Shown here in pieces: positions 1 to 10,239 of a DNA stretch of 64,000 nt (position 1 is its first letter; every line of letters begins with the position of its first letter). Made by a program: the position numbers and the translations under genes. This stretch comes from Pannonibacter carbonis (GTDB taxonomy: Bacteria > Pseudomonadota > Alphaproteobacteria > Rhizobiales > Stappiaceae), in contig NZ_PUDR01000012.1 of the NCBI RefSeq assembly GCF_003012935.1, positions 62,001 to 126,000 on the forward strand, given 5' to 3'. Under the pieces are notes generated by a model. The model did no database searches. It was not told the DNA's origin and saw only the letters and a list, made by a program, of their open reading frames with translations.

Positions 1-319
1 CGGCGGCGGCCTTCTCGGCAGCCTTCTTGCCCATCTCGGCCTTCTTCGGGTTGTTGCGGGCTTCGCGGGTCACGAGGCCGGCATCATTCAGGAAGCGCAG
101 GACGCGATCGGTCGGGGTTGCGCCGTTGGCGAGCCAGTACTTGACGCGCTCCACATCGAGAACGACGCGGGTCTCGGATTCCTTGGGCAGCATCGGATCA
201 TAGGAGCCGACCTTCTCGATGAAGCGGCCGTCGCGCGGGGCGCGGACGTCGGTGACGACGATGCGGTAGAACGGACGCTTCTTGGCGCCGCCACGGGCGA
301 GACGGATCTTGGTAGCCAT
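1..319 (-). CDS. rpsP: 30S ribosomal protein S16 (3' end beyond window)
   Basis: This is a component of the small ribosomal subunit that binds 16S rRNA. The protein starts [19 protein letters not shown], the standard S16 N-terminus, followed by a [15 protein letters not shown] segment typical of the family. About 106 codons are visible and the frame is still open at base 1. The tail visible here is Lys/Ala-rich, as in alphaproteobacterial S16. The ATG at 319-317 lies 19 bp downstream of the chorismate mutase stop, so it is probably the third cistron of an ffh-chorismate mutase-rpsP operon that would normally continue to rimM and trmD outside the window. Identification is very secure. Confidence 0.95.
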   Translation of the reverse strand, partial: MATKIRLARGGAKKRPFYRIVVTDVRAPRDGRFIEKVGSYDPMLPKESETRVVLDVERVKYWLANGATPTDRVLRFLNDAGLVTREARNNPKKAEMGKKAAEKAAA

Positions 320-338
320 TTCAGTTTCTCCAGTTGTT

Positions 339-677
339 TCAGTTGCCGGCGTTTGCGGCAATGGCTTCATGGTGCCGGATCACTTCCTTGACGATGAACG
401 CCAGGAACTTCTCGGCAAAGTCAGGATCAAGGTTTGCGTCGACGGCAAGCCGGCGCAGGCGCTCGATCTGAATCTGTTCGCGCGCCGGATCAGCCGGCGG
501 CAGGTCGTGGGTCGCCTTCAGGTGTCCCACCTTCTGGGTGCACTTGAAACGCTCGGCCAGCATGTGGACGAGAGCGGCGTCGATATTGTCGATGGACGCG
601 CGCAAGGACCGCAGTTCCATCATGGCAGGGCTGTCACCCAGCTGGGCATCGGCACCAGTTTTCAAGGCATCGGTCAT
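339..677 (-). CDS. chorismate mutase, AroQ class
   Basis: A 112-residue monofunctional chorismate mutase that would convert chorismate to prephenate for Phe/Tyr synthesis. The all-helical AroQ pattern is visible: LRxxIDxIDxAL near residues 25-36, then a basic [18 protein letters not shown] segment carrying active-site-type Lys and Arg residues, and a C-terminal helix ending in HHEAIAAN. Its ATG (677-675) overlaps the TAA stop of ffh by one base, so translation is probably coupled to the signal recognition particle gene. Position between ffh and rpsP is a recurrent arrangement in Hyphomicrobiales. There is no prephenate dehydratase or dehydrogenase domain. Confidence 0.9.
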   Translation of the reverse strand: MTDALKTGADAQLGDSPAMMELRSLRASIDNIDAALVHMLAERFKCTQKVGHLKATHDLPPADPAREQIQIERLRRLAVDANLDPDFAEKFLAFIVKEVIRHHEAIAANAGN

Positions 678-2233
678 TACTTCTTGCCCTTTCCGAAGCC
701 CGGCAGGCCGCCCAGGCCACCAAGGCCGGGAAGCTTCGGACCGCCAAGACCCGGGAAGCCGCCCGGCATCCCACCCATGCCGCCTGGCAGGCCCTTGGCA
801 AGATCAGCAGCGCCGGGAAGCTGGCCGCTCTTGGCCAGCTGCTCCAGCTGCTTGGGATCGATGTTCGGCATGCCGCCGCCCATTCCGCCCATTCCGCCGC
901 CAAGCATGCCCATCATCTTGCCCATCATGCCCTTGTTCTTGCCCATCATTTTCATGACGTCGGCCATCTGGCGGTGCATCTTCAGGAGCTTGTTGACTTC
1001 GGACACATCCACGCCGGAGCCGGAGGCGATGCGCTTCTTGCGGCTCGCTTTCAGGAGGTCAGGCTTGCGCCGTTCGGTCGGGGTCATCGACTGGATGATG
1101 GCGACCTGGCGCTTGAACATGCGCTCGTCGAGATTGGCCGCATCGAGCTGCTTCTTCATCTTGCCGATGCCGGGCAGCATGCTCATCATGCCGGACATGC
1201 CGCCGAGCTTTTCCATCTGCTTGAGCTGGTCGGCGAGGTCCTCCAGGTCGAAGGTACCCTTCTGCAGCTTGGCGGCCATCTTGGCCGCCTTTTCCGCGTC
1301 AATGGCCTCTGCGGCCTTTTCGACGAGGCTGACGATGTCGCCCATGCCGAGGATGCGGTCAGCGATCCGGCGCGGATGGAAGTCTTCGAGGGCGTCGGAT
1401 TTTTCGCCGGTACCGATCAGCTTGACCGGCTTGCCGGTGACGGCCCGCATCGACAGGGCAGCGCCGCCGCGACCGTCACCGTCCATGCGTGTCAGCGCGA
1501 TGCCGGTGATGCCGACGCGCTCGTCGAAGCTCTTGGCCAGATTGACGGCGTCCTGACCGGTCAGCGAATCGGCGACCAACAGGATTTCATGCGGATTTGT
1601 CGCCGCCTTCACCTCGGCCATTTCCAGCATCAACGCTTCGTCGATATGGATACGGCCGGCGGTATCGAGCATGACAACGTCATAACCACCAAGGCGCGCC
1701 GCCATGATGGCGCGCTTGGCGATGTCCACTGGTCCCTGGCCGGCGACGATCGGCAGCGTGTCGACGTTGTTCTGCTCGCCAAGGACCTTCAGCTGCTCCT
1801 GCGCCGCCGGACGGCGCGTGTCGAGCGAGGCCATCAGCACCTTGCGCTTGTCGCGCAGGGTCAGGCGACGGGCAATCTTGGCCGTTGTCGTCGTCTTGCC
1901 CGAGCCCTGCAGGCCGACCATCATGATGGCGACCGGAGCGGTGGCATTCAGATCGATCGGTTCGGCCTCGGCGCCGAGCATCTCCACGAGCTGGTCGTGG
2001 ACGATCTTGATCACCATCTGGCCCGGGGTGATCGACTTGACCACCTCGGCGCCGACGGCGCGGTTGCGAACCTTGTCGGTAAAGGAGCGGACGACCGGAA
2101 GAGCAACGTCGGCTTCGATCAGCGCGCGGCGGACTTCGCGCATCGCCTCGTTGACGTCGGCCTCGGACAGCGCGCCACGGCCGGTGAGCTTGTCGAGAAT
2201 GCCGCTCAGGCGTTCGGACAGACTTTCAAACAT
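677..2233 (-). CDS. ffh: signal recognition particle GTPase Ffh
   Basis: The 518-residue protein component of the bacterial signal recognition particle, which binds signal sequences of nascent membrane and secreted proteins and delivers ribosomes to FtsY. The N domain occupies roughly residues 1-90. The G domain has its P-loop GLQGSGKT at 107-114, a DTAGR motif near 190 and the TRMDGDGRGG motif near 250. The M domain ends in an unusually Met/Gly-rich tail with repeated GGMGGM and MMGKMMG runs, the hydrophobic signal-binding groove and flexible end of Ffh. Its receptor gene ftsY is also in this window (23861-25057) but not adjacent. Confidence 0.97.
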   Translation of the reverse strand: MFESLSERLSGILDKLTGRGALSEADVNEAMREVRRALIEADVALPVVRSFTDKVRNRAVGAEVVKSITPGQMVIKIVHDQLVEMLGAEAEPIDLNATAPVAIMMVGLQGSGKTTTTAKIARRLTLRDKRKVLMASLDTRRPAAQEQLKVLGEQNNVDTLPIVAGQGPVDIAKRAIMAARLGGYDVVMLDTAGRIHIDEALMLEMAEVKAATNPHEILLVADSLTGQDAVNLAKSFDERVGITGIALTRMDGDGRGGAALSMRAVTGKPVKLIGTGEKSDALEDFHPRRIADRILGMGDIVSLVEKAAEAIDAEKAAKMAAKLQKGTFDLEDLADQLKQMEKLGGMSGMMSMLPGIGKMKKQLDAANLDERMFKRQVAIIQSMTPTERRKPDLLKASRKKRIASGSGVDVSEVNKLLKMHRQMADVMKMMGKNKGMMGKMMGMLGGGMGGMGGGMPNIDPKQLEQLAKSGQLPGAADLAKGLPGGMGGMPGGFPGLGGPKLPGLGGLGGLPGFGKGKK

Positions 2234-2629
2234 GCGCGGGTCCTTCCGGGTTGCGTCCTGACATCCAGCCTCATGGCCGGTGCCCCTTCATCTGGGGTGG
2301 CGCAGCTCCGGGAACCAGCCGCCTTGATGCACGAAAGCCCGCGCGCAAAGCAGTTTTGCACCCGAGGGCGCAACGCGCTGTCGGGTGTTGACCTCCGGGC
2401 GCTCTTTATACCTGTGCGGGTCCCGGTCGGCTGATCAGATCTGTCGTCACTTTCGTGAAGTGGGTGGGACATACATCAGGATCGCTAAGAGAGTCAAGGA
2501 ACAGGCCGGTTCGGGCGTTCCCAGAGGGCATGCATGCCATAGTTGATTATTGGATGGAGTGATTTTGTTCTTTATTTGTTCCTATTTAGGCACTAGCTTG
2601 AAGATGCATTTTACGCGAGAGGAATGATC
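2234..2629. other. 396-bp intergenic region between ffh and a VOC gene
   Basis: Divergent promoter region between ffh (minus) and the VOC-fold gene (plus). The half nearest ffh is GC-rich. The stretch from about 2535 to 2600 is markedly AT-rich, consistent with a promoter for the rightward gene. I found no convincing tRNA, SRP RNA, terminator or open frame with coding character. A TATAAAG-like sequence (minus strand, around 2404-2410) could be a -10 element for ffh but lacks a matching -35. Confidence 0.5.
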
Positions 2630-3013
2630 ATGGAACTCTATTTAACACTGGGTGCGCGCGACGTGGAAGCAGCGCATGCCTTCTATGACAAGGTATTGGC
2701 CACGATTGGCTGGTCGGCCCATGCAAGTTTTCCGGGCTGGCGGGGCTACTCGGCCGGCGGGATCGGGAAGGGCGGGACAGTCTGGATCTGCCAGCCCTAT
2801 GATGGCGAGGCTGCGACCGCAGGAAATGGCACGATGGTCGCTTTTCCCGCTGCATCGCCGGCTGAGGTTGATGCCTTCTATGCCGCTGCGATAGCGCTCG
2901 GGGCATTGGACGAAGGCGCTGCGGGGCCGCGCCCGGACTACACTCCGACCTGGTATTCGGCCTATATGCGCGATCTGAGCGGCAACAAGATCGCTGTCGT
3001 CTACAATGGCTGA
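2630..3013 (+). CDS. VOC (glyoxalase/bleomycin-resistance fold) family protein
   Basis: A 127-residue single-domain vicinal-oxygen-chelate protein. The N-terminus (MELYLTLGARDVEAAHAFY) and C-terminus (YMRDLSGNKIAVVYNG) are typical of the first and last strands of this fold, including the DLxGNKI motif that usually carries the last metal-binding or substrate residue. These proteins act as small dimeric enzymes or binding proteins, and the substrate cannot be told from sequence. I chose the ATG at 2630 because GAGAGGA at 2617-2623 is correctly spaced for it, while the ATG six bases upstream would directly abut that ribosome binding site. It stands alone, upstream of trkH. Confidence 0.85.
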   Translation: MELYLTLGARDVEAAHAFYDKVLATIGWSAHASFPGWRGYSAGGIGKGGTVWICQPYDGEAATAGNGTMVAFPAASPAEVDAFYAAAIALGALDEGAAGPRPDYTPTWYSAYMRDLSGNKIAVVYNG

Positions 3014-3182
3014 TTAAAGGGCTGATCGGATCTGCCGGCAGTCTGCGTCAGCCTGAGGCTTGCAATCGGCAGCGGAACGGGGAACATGCGCCAAAGGCAC
3101 AAGCGCCCTGCGCCATGCCGTTGCGAAGCTTCAGACTGGACGCGTCCGGGGATATGCCCGGCGCGCCAGCGAAAGAGACCCG

Positions 3183-4625
3183 ATGAACTTTCGTGCCGTC
3201 ATCCTGCCGATTGGCCGTCTTCTGATCATTATCGCCCTGTTCATGCTGCTGCCTGCCGGTGCTGATCTGATTGCTGGGCACAGCGACTGGGCGGTTTTTG
3301 CAACGACGGCGTTGATCCTTGGGGTTGTCGGCGCATTGATATCGGCGGCATTGGAGGGGCAGAAGTTCCAGTTCCGTCCGAAGGAAACGTTTCTTTTCGT
3401 CAATGCAGCCTGGCTTGTGTTCAGCCTGGCCGGGGCTATTCCCTTCTACCTTAGCGAAATAGGACTGAATTTTTCCGAAGCCTTCTTCGAGACTGCCTCA
3501 GGCCTGACGACCACCGGATCTACAGTCATCACTGGTCTCGATCGTCAACCCCCCGGCATTTTGCTGTGGCGGTCGCTGCTGCAATGGATCGGTGGTATCG
3601 GCATCGTCGTTATTGGAATCTGGTTGTTGCCGGGCCTGCGCATCGGTGGCTCCCAGCTCTTCGCCATCGAATCATCCGAGAAAACCAGCAAGCCCTATGG
3701 CCGGGTCGAGCCCTTCGTGGCGCGGTTGCTGATGCTGTATCTGACACTCAGCCTGTTTTGTGGTCTTGCCTATTATCTTGCTGGCATGACGGCTTTCGAT
3801 GCAGTCAATCACATGATGACCACTGTCTCGACGGGCGGCTTTTCGACGTCCGACAGTTCGATGGGGAAATATTCCAGCAATCTGATGCTCTGGATCTCCA
3901 TTGCCTTCATGTTGATGTCCGGGATTCCTTTTCTCTATCTCATCCGCGTAGCGGAGTGGCGCGACAATCCGCATCGGGGACAGGTCCGGTTTTTCATCGG
4001 TCTGACGGCTGCGATCAGCTTTCTGGTCTTTCTCTCGATCAATGGAACTGTTGACGAAGACCCCTTTACCCTGTTGACGCGGGCAACTTTCAACATTGTC
4101 TCGGTGGTGACCACGACCGGATACGCGTCCGATGACTGGCTGCTTTGGGGCAATTTCGTCATTGCCGTGTTCTTCTTCACCACCTTCATCGGCGGCTGTT
4201 CCGGATCGACGTCCGGCGGCTTCAAGATCTTCCGGATCCAGATCCTGATCAGTGCCATTCGCACCATGCTGAAGCGGGCGGTCCACCCAAGCCGGGTGAT
4301 CGAACCGCGTTATGCTGGAACGCCTGTGTCCCCGGGCGTTCTTGAAGGTGTGCTTGTGTTTTCGGTGCTCTACACTGCGACCTTCGCAGGCTTTGCCTTT
4401 ATCTACATGATGCTGGGCCTCGACATCGAGACAGCGCTCAGTGCCTCGATCACGGCACAGGCCAATGTGGGTCCCGGCATTGGCCCGATCATCGGTCCAG
4501 CCGGAAACTTTGCTCCCCTGTCCGATACGGTTACCCTGCTGCTCGCTTTCCAGATGATCCTCGGCCGGTTGGAACTGATTGGTGGTCTGCTGGTCTTCAG
4601 TCCCTATTTCTGGTCCCAGAACTGA
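3183..4625 (+). CDS. trkH: TrkH-family potassium uptake protein
   Basis: A 480-residue polytopic inner-membrane protein of the TrkH/KtrB superfamily that conducts K+ (or Na+/K+) inward, normally gated by a cytosolic TrkA or KtrA subunit, which is not in this window. Four imperfect pore repeats are visible with their selectivity-filter segments: SGLTTTGSTVI, MMTTVSTGGFST, VSVVTTTGYAS and TAQANVGPGIG. About ten hydrophobic helices are recognisable, starting with one at residues 8-25. The length is normal for TrkH. The start at 3183 follows a GAAAGAG-type ribosome binding site, and the open frame extends upstream to 3060 without family similarity. It converges on the urease operon. Confidence 0.93.
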   Translation: MNFRAVILPIGRLLIIIALFMLLPAGADLIAGHSDWAVFATTALILGVVGALISAALEGQKFQFRPKETFLFVNAAWLVFSLAGAIPFYLSEIGLNFSEAFFETASGLTTTGSTVITGLDRQPPGILLWRSLLQWIGGIGIVVIGIWLLPGLRIGGSQLFAIESSEKTSKPYGRVEPFVARLLMLYLTLSLFCGLAYYLAGMTAFDAVNHMMTTVSTGGFSTSDSSMGKYSSNLMLWISIAFMLMSGIPFLYLIRVAEWRDNPHRGQVRFFIGLTAAISFLVFLSINGTVDEDPFTLLTRATFNIVSVVTTTGYASDDWLLWGNFVIAVFFFTTFIGGCSGSTSGGFKIFRIQILISAIRTMLKRAVHPSRVIEPRYAGTPVSPGVLEGVLVFSVLYTATFAGFAFIYMMLGLDIETALSASITAQANVGPGIGPIIGPAGNFAPLSDTVTLLLAFQMILGRLELIGGLLVFSPYFWSQN

Positions 4626-4672
4626 TTCAGGGCATGCAGGTCTATTGAGGCGGATCTGACCTCGCCGTGGCT

Positions 4673-5290
4673 TCAGTGCCCAAGTCCACCCTGTCGAACG
4701 ATGAAGTCCGCGATCTCGCCGACGCCCTTGCCCGCCTTGGTGTTGGCGAAAAGATAAGGCCGGTCCTTGCGCATGCGCTTCGCGTCCCGGTCCATGACTG
4801 ACAGGTCCACCTCGACATAAGGGGCCAGATCCGTCTTGTTGATCACCAGCAGGTCGGAGCGGGTGATGCCGGGGCCACCCTTGCGCGGGATTTCCTCACC
4901 GGCCGCCACGTCGATCACGTAGATCGTCAGGTCTGCCAGTTCCGGCGAGAAGGTGGCGGCCAGATTGTCACCGCCCGATTCGATCAGGATCAGGTCCAGG
5001 TCGGGAAACGTGCGGGTCAGGTCATGTACGGCGGCGAGATTGATCGAGGCATCCTCGCGGATCGCCGTGTGCGGGCAGCCGCCGGTTTCGACGCCGCGGA
5101 TGCGTTCGCTCGGCAGCGCCTGCGAGCGCATCAACGCCTCGGCGTCCTCGCTCGTGTAGATGTCGTTGGTGATGACGGCGAGCGAGTAGCGGTCACGCAG
5201 TGCCTTGCAGAGCCGGTCGGTCAGCGTGGTCTTGCCGGCACCGACCGGGCCACCGATGCCGACGCGAAGCGGGCCATTGGGGGACGTCAT
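4673..5290 (-). CDS. ureG: urease accessory GTPase UreG
   Basis: The 205-residue SIMIBI-class GTPase that drives nickel delivery into urease with UreD, UreF and UreE. The P-loop GGPVGAGKT is at residues 13-21, the conserved nickel-binding CPH motif is at 72-74 (in [14 protein letters not shown]), and the base-specificity motif NKTDLAPYV is present. Length and motifs are complete. Its ATG overlaps the ureF stop as ATGA, making it the last and translationally coupled cistron of the urease operon. The intergenic space to the convergent trkH is only 47 bp. Confidence 0.97.
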   Translation of the reverse strand: MTSPNGPLRVGIGGPVGAGKTTLTDRLCKALRDRYSLAVITNDIYTSEDAEALMRSQALPSERIRGVETGGCPHTAIREDASINLAAVHDLTRTFPDLDLILIESGGDNLAATFSPELADLTIYVIDVAAGEEIPRKGGPGITRSDLLVINKTDLAPYVEVDLSVMDRDAKRMRKDRPYLFANTKAGKGVGEIADFIVRQGGLGH

Positions 5291-6069
5291 GTTCTGAACA
5301 ACCTCGTGTACTGGGTTTCGTGACGCATCGAGGCAATGTCAGCCCCAAACGCCGAACTGCCGATATCGGAGAGCGTGGTCGCATCAGTCGACCGGACGAG
5401 CTCAGCAATCACAGGCTCCATCCGGTGCAGCACGCGTTGTCCGTCCGTCTGGCCAAGCGGAACTGCGCGGATGGCCGCCGAGATGAGTGACGCCGCAAAG
5501 GCTTGCAACGCGGCCGTCAGCGTCAGGTGCACCGGGATCGACCAGGCGGCTGCCGTCAGTCCGACCGCCACAGGATAAGGCCAGGGATCAACGGCACTTT
5601 CCTGCGGCACCAGGCGCGAGAAGACGGCTGCGCCATCGCGGCCCGCCGGCGGCGCCCAGGCCTTGCGGCAGGTGTCGAGAAAGGCCGTCCCTTGCGCCGA
5701 TGTTTCCAGCAGCCGTTCGCGCGACGGGGCAAGCGCGAGGCCATAATCGCGTGCCACCAGCACTGCGTCATCATCACCGGCCATGGCGGCGGCATGCGCT
5801 ACGCGCAGCAGGATCGCGTCGGTCCGGCCGCTGCCATGGCGGAACAGGGCCACCAGATAGGCCTCCAGATCAGCCGCAGTCCGGATATCTCCGTCCTCGA
5901 TGACCTGTTCCAGACCATGGCTGTAAGTGAACGCACCGATGGGAAAGGCCGGCGACAGCAAAGCCATCAGCCGGTACAGGCCGGTGCAATCCAGCCCGTC
6001 CGGTGCCACCCGCAGATCCGCAGCCGGCTCAGATGTTTCACATGAATCAGGGGTGGCTTGCCCTCTCAA
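5287..6069 (-). CDS. ureF: urease accessory protein UreF
   Basis: An all-helical urease maturation protein of up to 260 residues that bridges UreD and UreG in the apo-urease activation complex. Family hallmarks are [21 protein letters not shown] near residues 33-53 and the helix [19 protein letters not shown]. The furthest start is a TTG at 6069 that overlaps the ureE stop (TTGA). An in-frame GTG at 6009 would give a protein 20 residues shorter and is also possible, because the first 25 residues look unconserved. The C-terminal end overlaps the ureG start by four bases. Identity is secure; the start is not. Confidence 0.93.
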   Translation of the reverse strand: MRGQATPDSCETSEPAADLRVAPDGLDCTGLYRLMALLSPAFPIGAFTYSHGLEQVIEDGDIRTAADLEAYLVALFRHGSGRTDAILLRVAHAAAMAGDDDAVLVARDYGLALAPSRERLLETSAQGTAFLDTCRKAWAPPAGRDGAAVFSRLVPQESAVDPWPYPVAVGLTAAAWSIPVHLTLTAALQAFAASLISAAIRAVPLGQTDGQRVLHRMEPVIAELVRSTDATTLSDIGSSAFGADIASMRHETQYTRLFRT

Positions 6070-6674
6070 TGGGAATGTCCGTCGCCGTGTGTGTGTCCAC
6101 GATGCCCATGCCCATGCCCATGCCCATGTCCGTGGTGATGGTCATGGGTGTGCCCGTGCCCGTGCCCGTGATCATGATGGGAATGGTCATGACCATGCCC
6201 ATGGCCATGAACATGGTCGTGCGCTTGCGTCCGTCCATGACCATAGGCGCCGCCTTCGGGATCGAAGGGTGCCGACTTGGCCTCCATCGTCCCGCCGAGC
6301 AGCTCGACCAGGGCCTCGATGACGTGATCGCGGCGGATGCGCAGGCCATTGTCCAGTAGCTGGGTTGGCAGATGCCGGTTGCCGAGATGCCAGGCGATGC
6401 GGACGAGCGCTGCCGGCGAGACCGCCGTGATGTCCACCACATCCTCCGGGGCGGCCTGCACCTTGATCATGCGTCCGTCGTCCAGCTGCAGCCCGTCGCC
6501 ATGGCGCAGCCAGGTCGCATCGGGCAGATCCAGCAGGAACTCCGTGCCGCCGTCCGTCGTCAGCACCGCCCGGCGGCGATGCCTGTCCTCGCCGTCGAGC
6601 GTGATCGTATCCAGCGACCAGTCGGGCCAGGTGCCAGCCGGCCGCACGAGCCCTGCGCGCAAGGGTGCGGTCAT
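6066..6674 (-). CDS. ureE: urease accessory metallochaperone UreE with long His-rich tail
   Basis: A 202-residue nickel metallochaperone that supplies Ni2+ for urease activation. The N-terminal peptide-binding and central metal-binding domains (about residues 1-145) are followed by a tail of 57 residues containing about 27 histidines, mostly His-Gly and His-Asp alternations. Such tails bind several nickel ions in UreE from Klebsiella and others; this one is at the long end. The ATG at 6674 overlaps the stop of the upstream GST gene (ATGA), so I chose it over a 43-codon N-terminal extension that would lie inside the GST gene. The stop overlaps the possible TTG start of ureF. Confidence 0.94.
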   Translation of the reverse strand: MTAPLRAGLVRPAGTWPDWSLDTITLDGEDRHRRRAVLTTDGGTEFLLDLPDATWLRHGDGLQLDDGRMIKVQAAPEDVVDITAVSPAALVRIAWHLGNRHLPTQLLDNGLRIRRDHVIEALVELLGGTMEAKSAPFDPEGGAYGHGRTQAHDHVHGHGHGHDHSHHDHGHGHGHTHDHHHGHGHGHGHGHRGHTHGDGHSH

Positions 6675-7273
6675 TTGGGCAGCTCCGCCACGCGCTTGCC
6701 CATTGCCAGATAGGCCGGCCGCTCGCGCAGCCGCTTGAAATAGGCGTGGAGCGGTCCATCCTTGGGCATTGGAAACTTTGCGCCTGCCGCCCAGCTGCCG
6801 CAATGACCAAGGATGAGATCCGGAACCGTGAAAGTATCGCCCATTACATAGGGCTTGCCGTCCAGCCGGCGGGCCAGTGTTTCCATCGCCTTGGTGAACT
6901 CGCCGTGGCAGATCTCCTGCATCTGCGGCGCGCAGTTCTCGTAGAACAGACCCTGTTTGGCGGACGTCCAGAGTGCACCTTCGATTTCGTCGACGCAGAA
7001 CTGAGTGAAGCTGTCTTGAATGGCACGGTTCACTGTTCCGGCGGCGAATGTGCAGGTGCCGTGCTTGTCGGCCAGATACTGGACGATAGCCACGCTGTCG
7101 GTCAGTACCGCCTCGCCATCGACAAGGACGGGGATCTTTCCGCTTGGGTTGAAGGCCAGAGCTTCCGGGCTATGCGGTGCAGCCAGTACGATGTCGTAAG
7201 GCTGGCCGAGTTCCTCCAGCATCCAGTAGATGCGAATGGCGCGGCTGCGCGGACTGCCAATGACCTTGTACAT
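6671..7273 (-). CDS. glutathione S-transferase family protein inside the urease operon
   Basis: A 200-residue cytosolic GST-fold protein. The N-terminal thioredoxin-like half has MYKVIGSPRSRAIRIYWML, the NPSGKIPVLV cis-Pro loop and the glutathione-binding TDSVAIVQYL helix. The C-terminal half is helical. The substrate is unknown. The gene lies between ureC and ureE, and its stop overlaps the ureE start by four bases, so it is co-transcribed and probably translationally coupled with urease maturation genes. No direct role for a GST in urease assembly is established that I can cite. A thiol or nickel-stress role is a guess. Confidence 0.9.
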   Translation of the reverse strand: MYKVIGSPRSRAIRIYWMLEELGQPYDIVLAAPHSPEALAFNPSGKIPVLVDGEAVLTDSVAIVQYLADKHGTCTFAAGTVNRAIQDSFTQFCVDEIEGALWTSAKQGLFYENCAPQMQEICHGEFTKAMETLARRLDGKPYVMGDTFTVPDLILGHCGSWAAGAKFPMPKDGPLHAYFKRLRERPAYLAMGKRVAELPK

Positions 7274-7330
7274 GATGTCCCCGTGTCTCTCCTCGCGCGG
7301 GCTGAATTTCCAGCCGGCGTCAGTGCTAAC

Positions 7331-9043
<1,713 letters not shown>

Positions 9044-9112
9044 CGGTTTCCTCGCGTGTCGCGGTACTGGGCGGATGGGATCGTGGTGTTGGTCAGGTCA
9101 ACCGGCTCGGGC

Positions 9113-9418
9113 TCACAAGGCCCCCATGACCTTCTGGTTGAAGCCATAGACGATGCGGTCGCCGCGATAGGGCACCAGATGCACACGCTTCGTCTGGCCT
9201 GGCTCGAAGCGCACCGCCGTTCCGGCCGGGATGTCCAGTCGCAGCCCGTGCGCGGCAGCCCGGTCAAAGCTCAGGCCGGCGTTCGTTTCAGCAAAGTGAT
9301 AATGACTGCCCACCTGGACCGGCCGGTCGCCCGTATTGGCAACATCCAGTTCGACAACGGGCAAGCCGGCATTGAGTTCGATCTCTCCCTCGGCGGGGAA
9401 CAATTGACCTGGGATCAT
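9113..9418 (-). CDS. ureB: urease beta subunit
   Basis: A 101-residue structural subunit of the urease trimer. Seen: [18 protein letters not shown] at the N-terminus, the [13 protein letters not shown] motif near residue 35, and the [17 protein letters not shown] segment, all hallmarks of UreB. The ATG overlaps the stop of an upstream short membrane-protein frame as ATGA, indicating coupled translation. The protein is separate from UreA, not fused as in some urease systems. Confidence 0.97.
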   Translation of the reverse strand: MIPGQLFPAEGEIELNAGLPVVELDVANTGDRPVQVGSHYHFAETNAGLSFDRAAAHGLRLDIPAGTAVRFEPGQTKRVHLVPYRGDRIVYGFNQKVMGAL

Positions 9419-9627
9419 TTCTTCATCTCCTTGCGGCGGCGGATGAACCCGATGACCCCGCCGATGACCAGTCCGGCTATGCCGATCAGGATCACTGTCG
9501 GCGTGAACAGGGCTTGTGAGGTCTCAGTTCCCTGGGCGAGGGCCGGGACCGGAATGAGGGTGGCAAAGGCGAGGCTGCTGACAGGACTTGGCCCAGCCGC
9601 TAAGCGGCGCCGCCTGGTGACTGGCAC
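9415..9627 (-). CDS. small predicted membrane protein between ureA and ureB
   Basis: A short frame ending in a clear membrane segment ([19 protein letters not shown]) followed by RRRKEMKK and a stop that overlaps the ureB ATG. Before it lies a hydrophobic, Ala/Pro-rich stretch ending PALAQG, which resembles a signal peptide cleavage site, so the mature protein would be a 35-40-residue single-pass peptide with a basic cytosolic end. The start is uncertain. I give the in-frame GTG at 9627. The frame stays open upstream to 9948, but that part runs through a dispersed inverted repeat and does not look coding. No known family is recognised. Coupling to ureB is the main reason to believe it is translated. 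Confidence 0.55.
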   Translation of the reverse strand: MPVTRRRRLAAGPSPVSSLAFATLIPVPALAQGTETSQALFTPTVILIGIAGLVIGGVIGFIRRRKEMKK

Positions 9628-9641
9628 TGAGGCGCCGTGCT

Positions 9642-9798
9642 CCCCTCCCCCTCGTGGGGAGGGGATGGGGGTGGGGGGCAACGGACTGAAACGACGAGGA
9701 AACCGACATTTTTGACCATGGGCTCTCAAGGCATTTGGTGATCCGACTGGGTTCCGGGCGCCCCCCCACCCCTTACCCCTCCCCACGAGGGGGAGGGG
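9642..9798. repeat. pair of inverted C/G-rich palindromic repeats in the ureA-ureB gap
   Basis: Two nearly identical copies of a roughly 38-bp element lie in opposite orientation at 9642-9679 and 9760-9798, separated by 80 bp. Each copy contains its own hairpin: nine bases CCCCTCCCC, the loop CTCGT, then GGGGAGGGG. The arms differ by only a few positions, so the two could also pair with each other. This looks like a REP/BIME-type dispersed element of alphaproteobacterial genomes, sitting inside an operon. It probably forms strong RNA secondary structure between ureA and the genes downstream. Confidence 0.8.
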
Positions 9799-9907
9799 GG
9801 CTGAAACGCCCGGATCCACCTGAGGGTCGCCGGTTTTGGCGGCTGCTACCCATGCGGCTGGCATGTCATGTGTCTCAAGGCCCAGCATCCGTTTCATGGA
9901 TGGCCCC

Positions 9908-10210
9908 TCACCGGATCGGCTGGTGCACGGTGACGAGCTTTGTTCCATCGGGGAACGTTGCTTCCACCTGCACGTCGTGGATCATCTCGGCGATGCCGGG
10001 CATGACCTGATCGCGGGTCAGGACATGTGCTCCGGCCTCCATCAGTTCAGCAACGGTGCGGCCATCGCGCGCGCCCTCGACAACGAAATCGCTGATCAGG
10101 GCAATCGCCTCGGGATGGTTCAGCTTCACGCCGCGTTCCAGCCGCCGGCGGGCCACCATGGCGGCCATGGCGATCAGCAGCTTGTCCTTTTCGCGCGGGG
10201 TCAGGTTCAC
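9908..10210 (-). CDS. ureA: urease gamma subunit
   Basis: A 100-residue structural subunit of urease. The sequence [17 protein letters not shown], then [19 protein letters not shown] and the C-terminal [16 protein letters not shown] are textbook UreA. The start is GTG at 10210, 29 bp downstream of the ureD stop. The stop at 9908 is followed by about 280 bp containing the inverted palindromic repeats before the next cistron, an unusually long gap for a urease operon. Confidence 0.97.
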   Translation of the reverse strand: MNLTPREKDKLLIAMAAMVARRRLERGVKLNHPEAIALISDFVVEGARDGRTVAELMEAGAHVLTRDQVMPGIAEMIHDVQVEATFPDGTKLVTVHQPIR

Positions 10211-10239
10211 CGGCGGTCTCCGTCTGTTTTGGTCATGGG

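Noticed and set aside
6066-6236. His-rich tandem repeat of UreE considered as a CRISPR-like or microsatellite array
   Set aside because: The units are imperfect His-Gly and His-Asp codon repeats in frame with ureE and have no spacers.
6003-6359. Met/Pro-rich frame on the plus strand
   Set aside because: It is the complement of the His-rich UreE tail, a simple repeat read in the wrong strand.
9628-9948. Longer version of the small urease-operon membrane protein starting at 9948
   Set aside because: The extra 107 residues translate through the two inverted repeats and look like noncoding sequence. The start is more likely near 9627.
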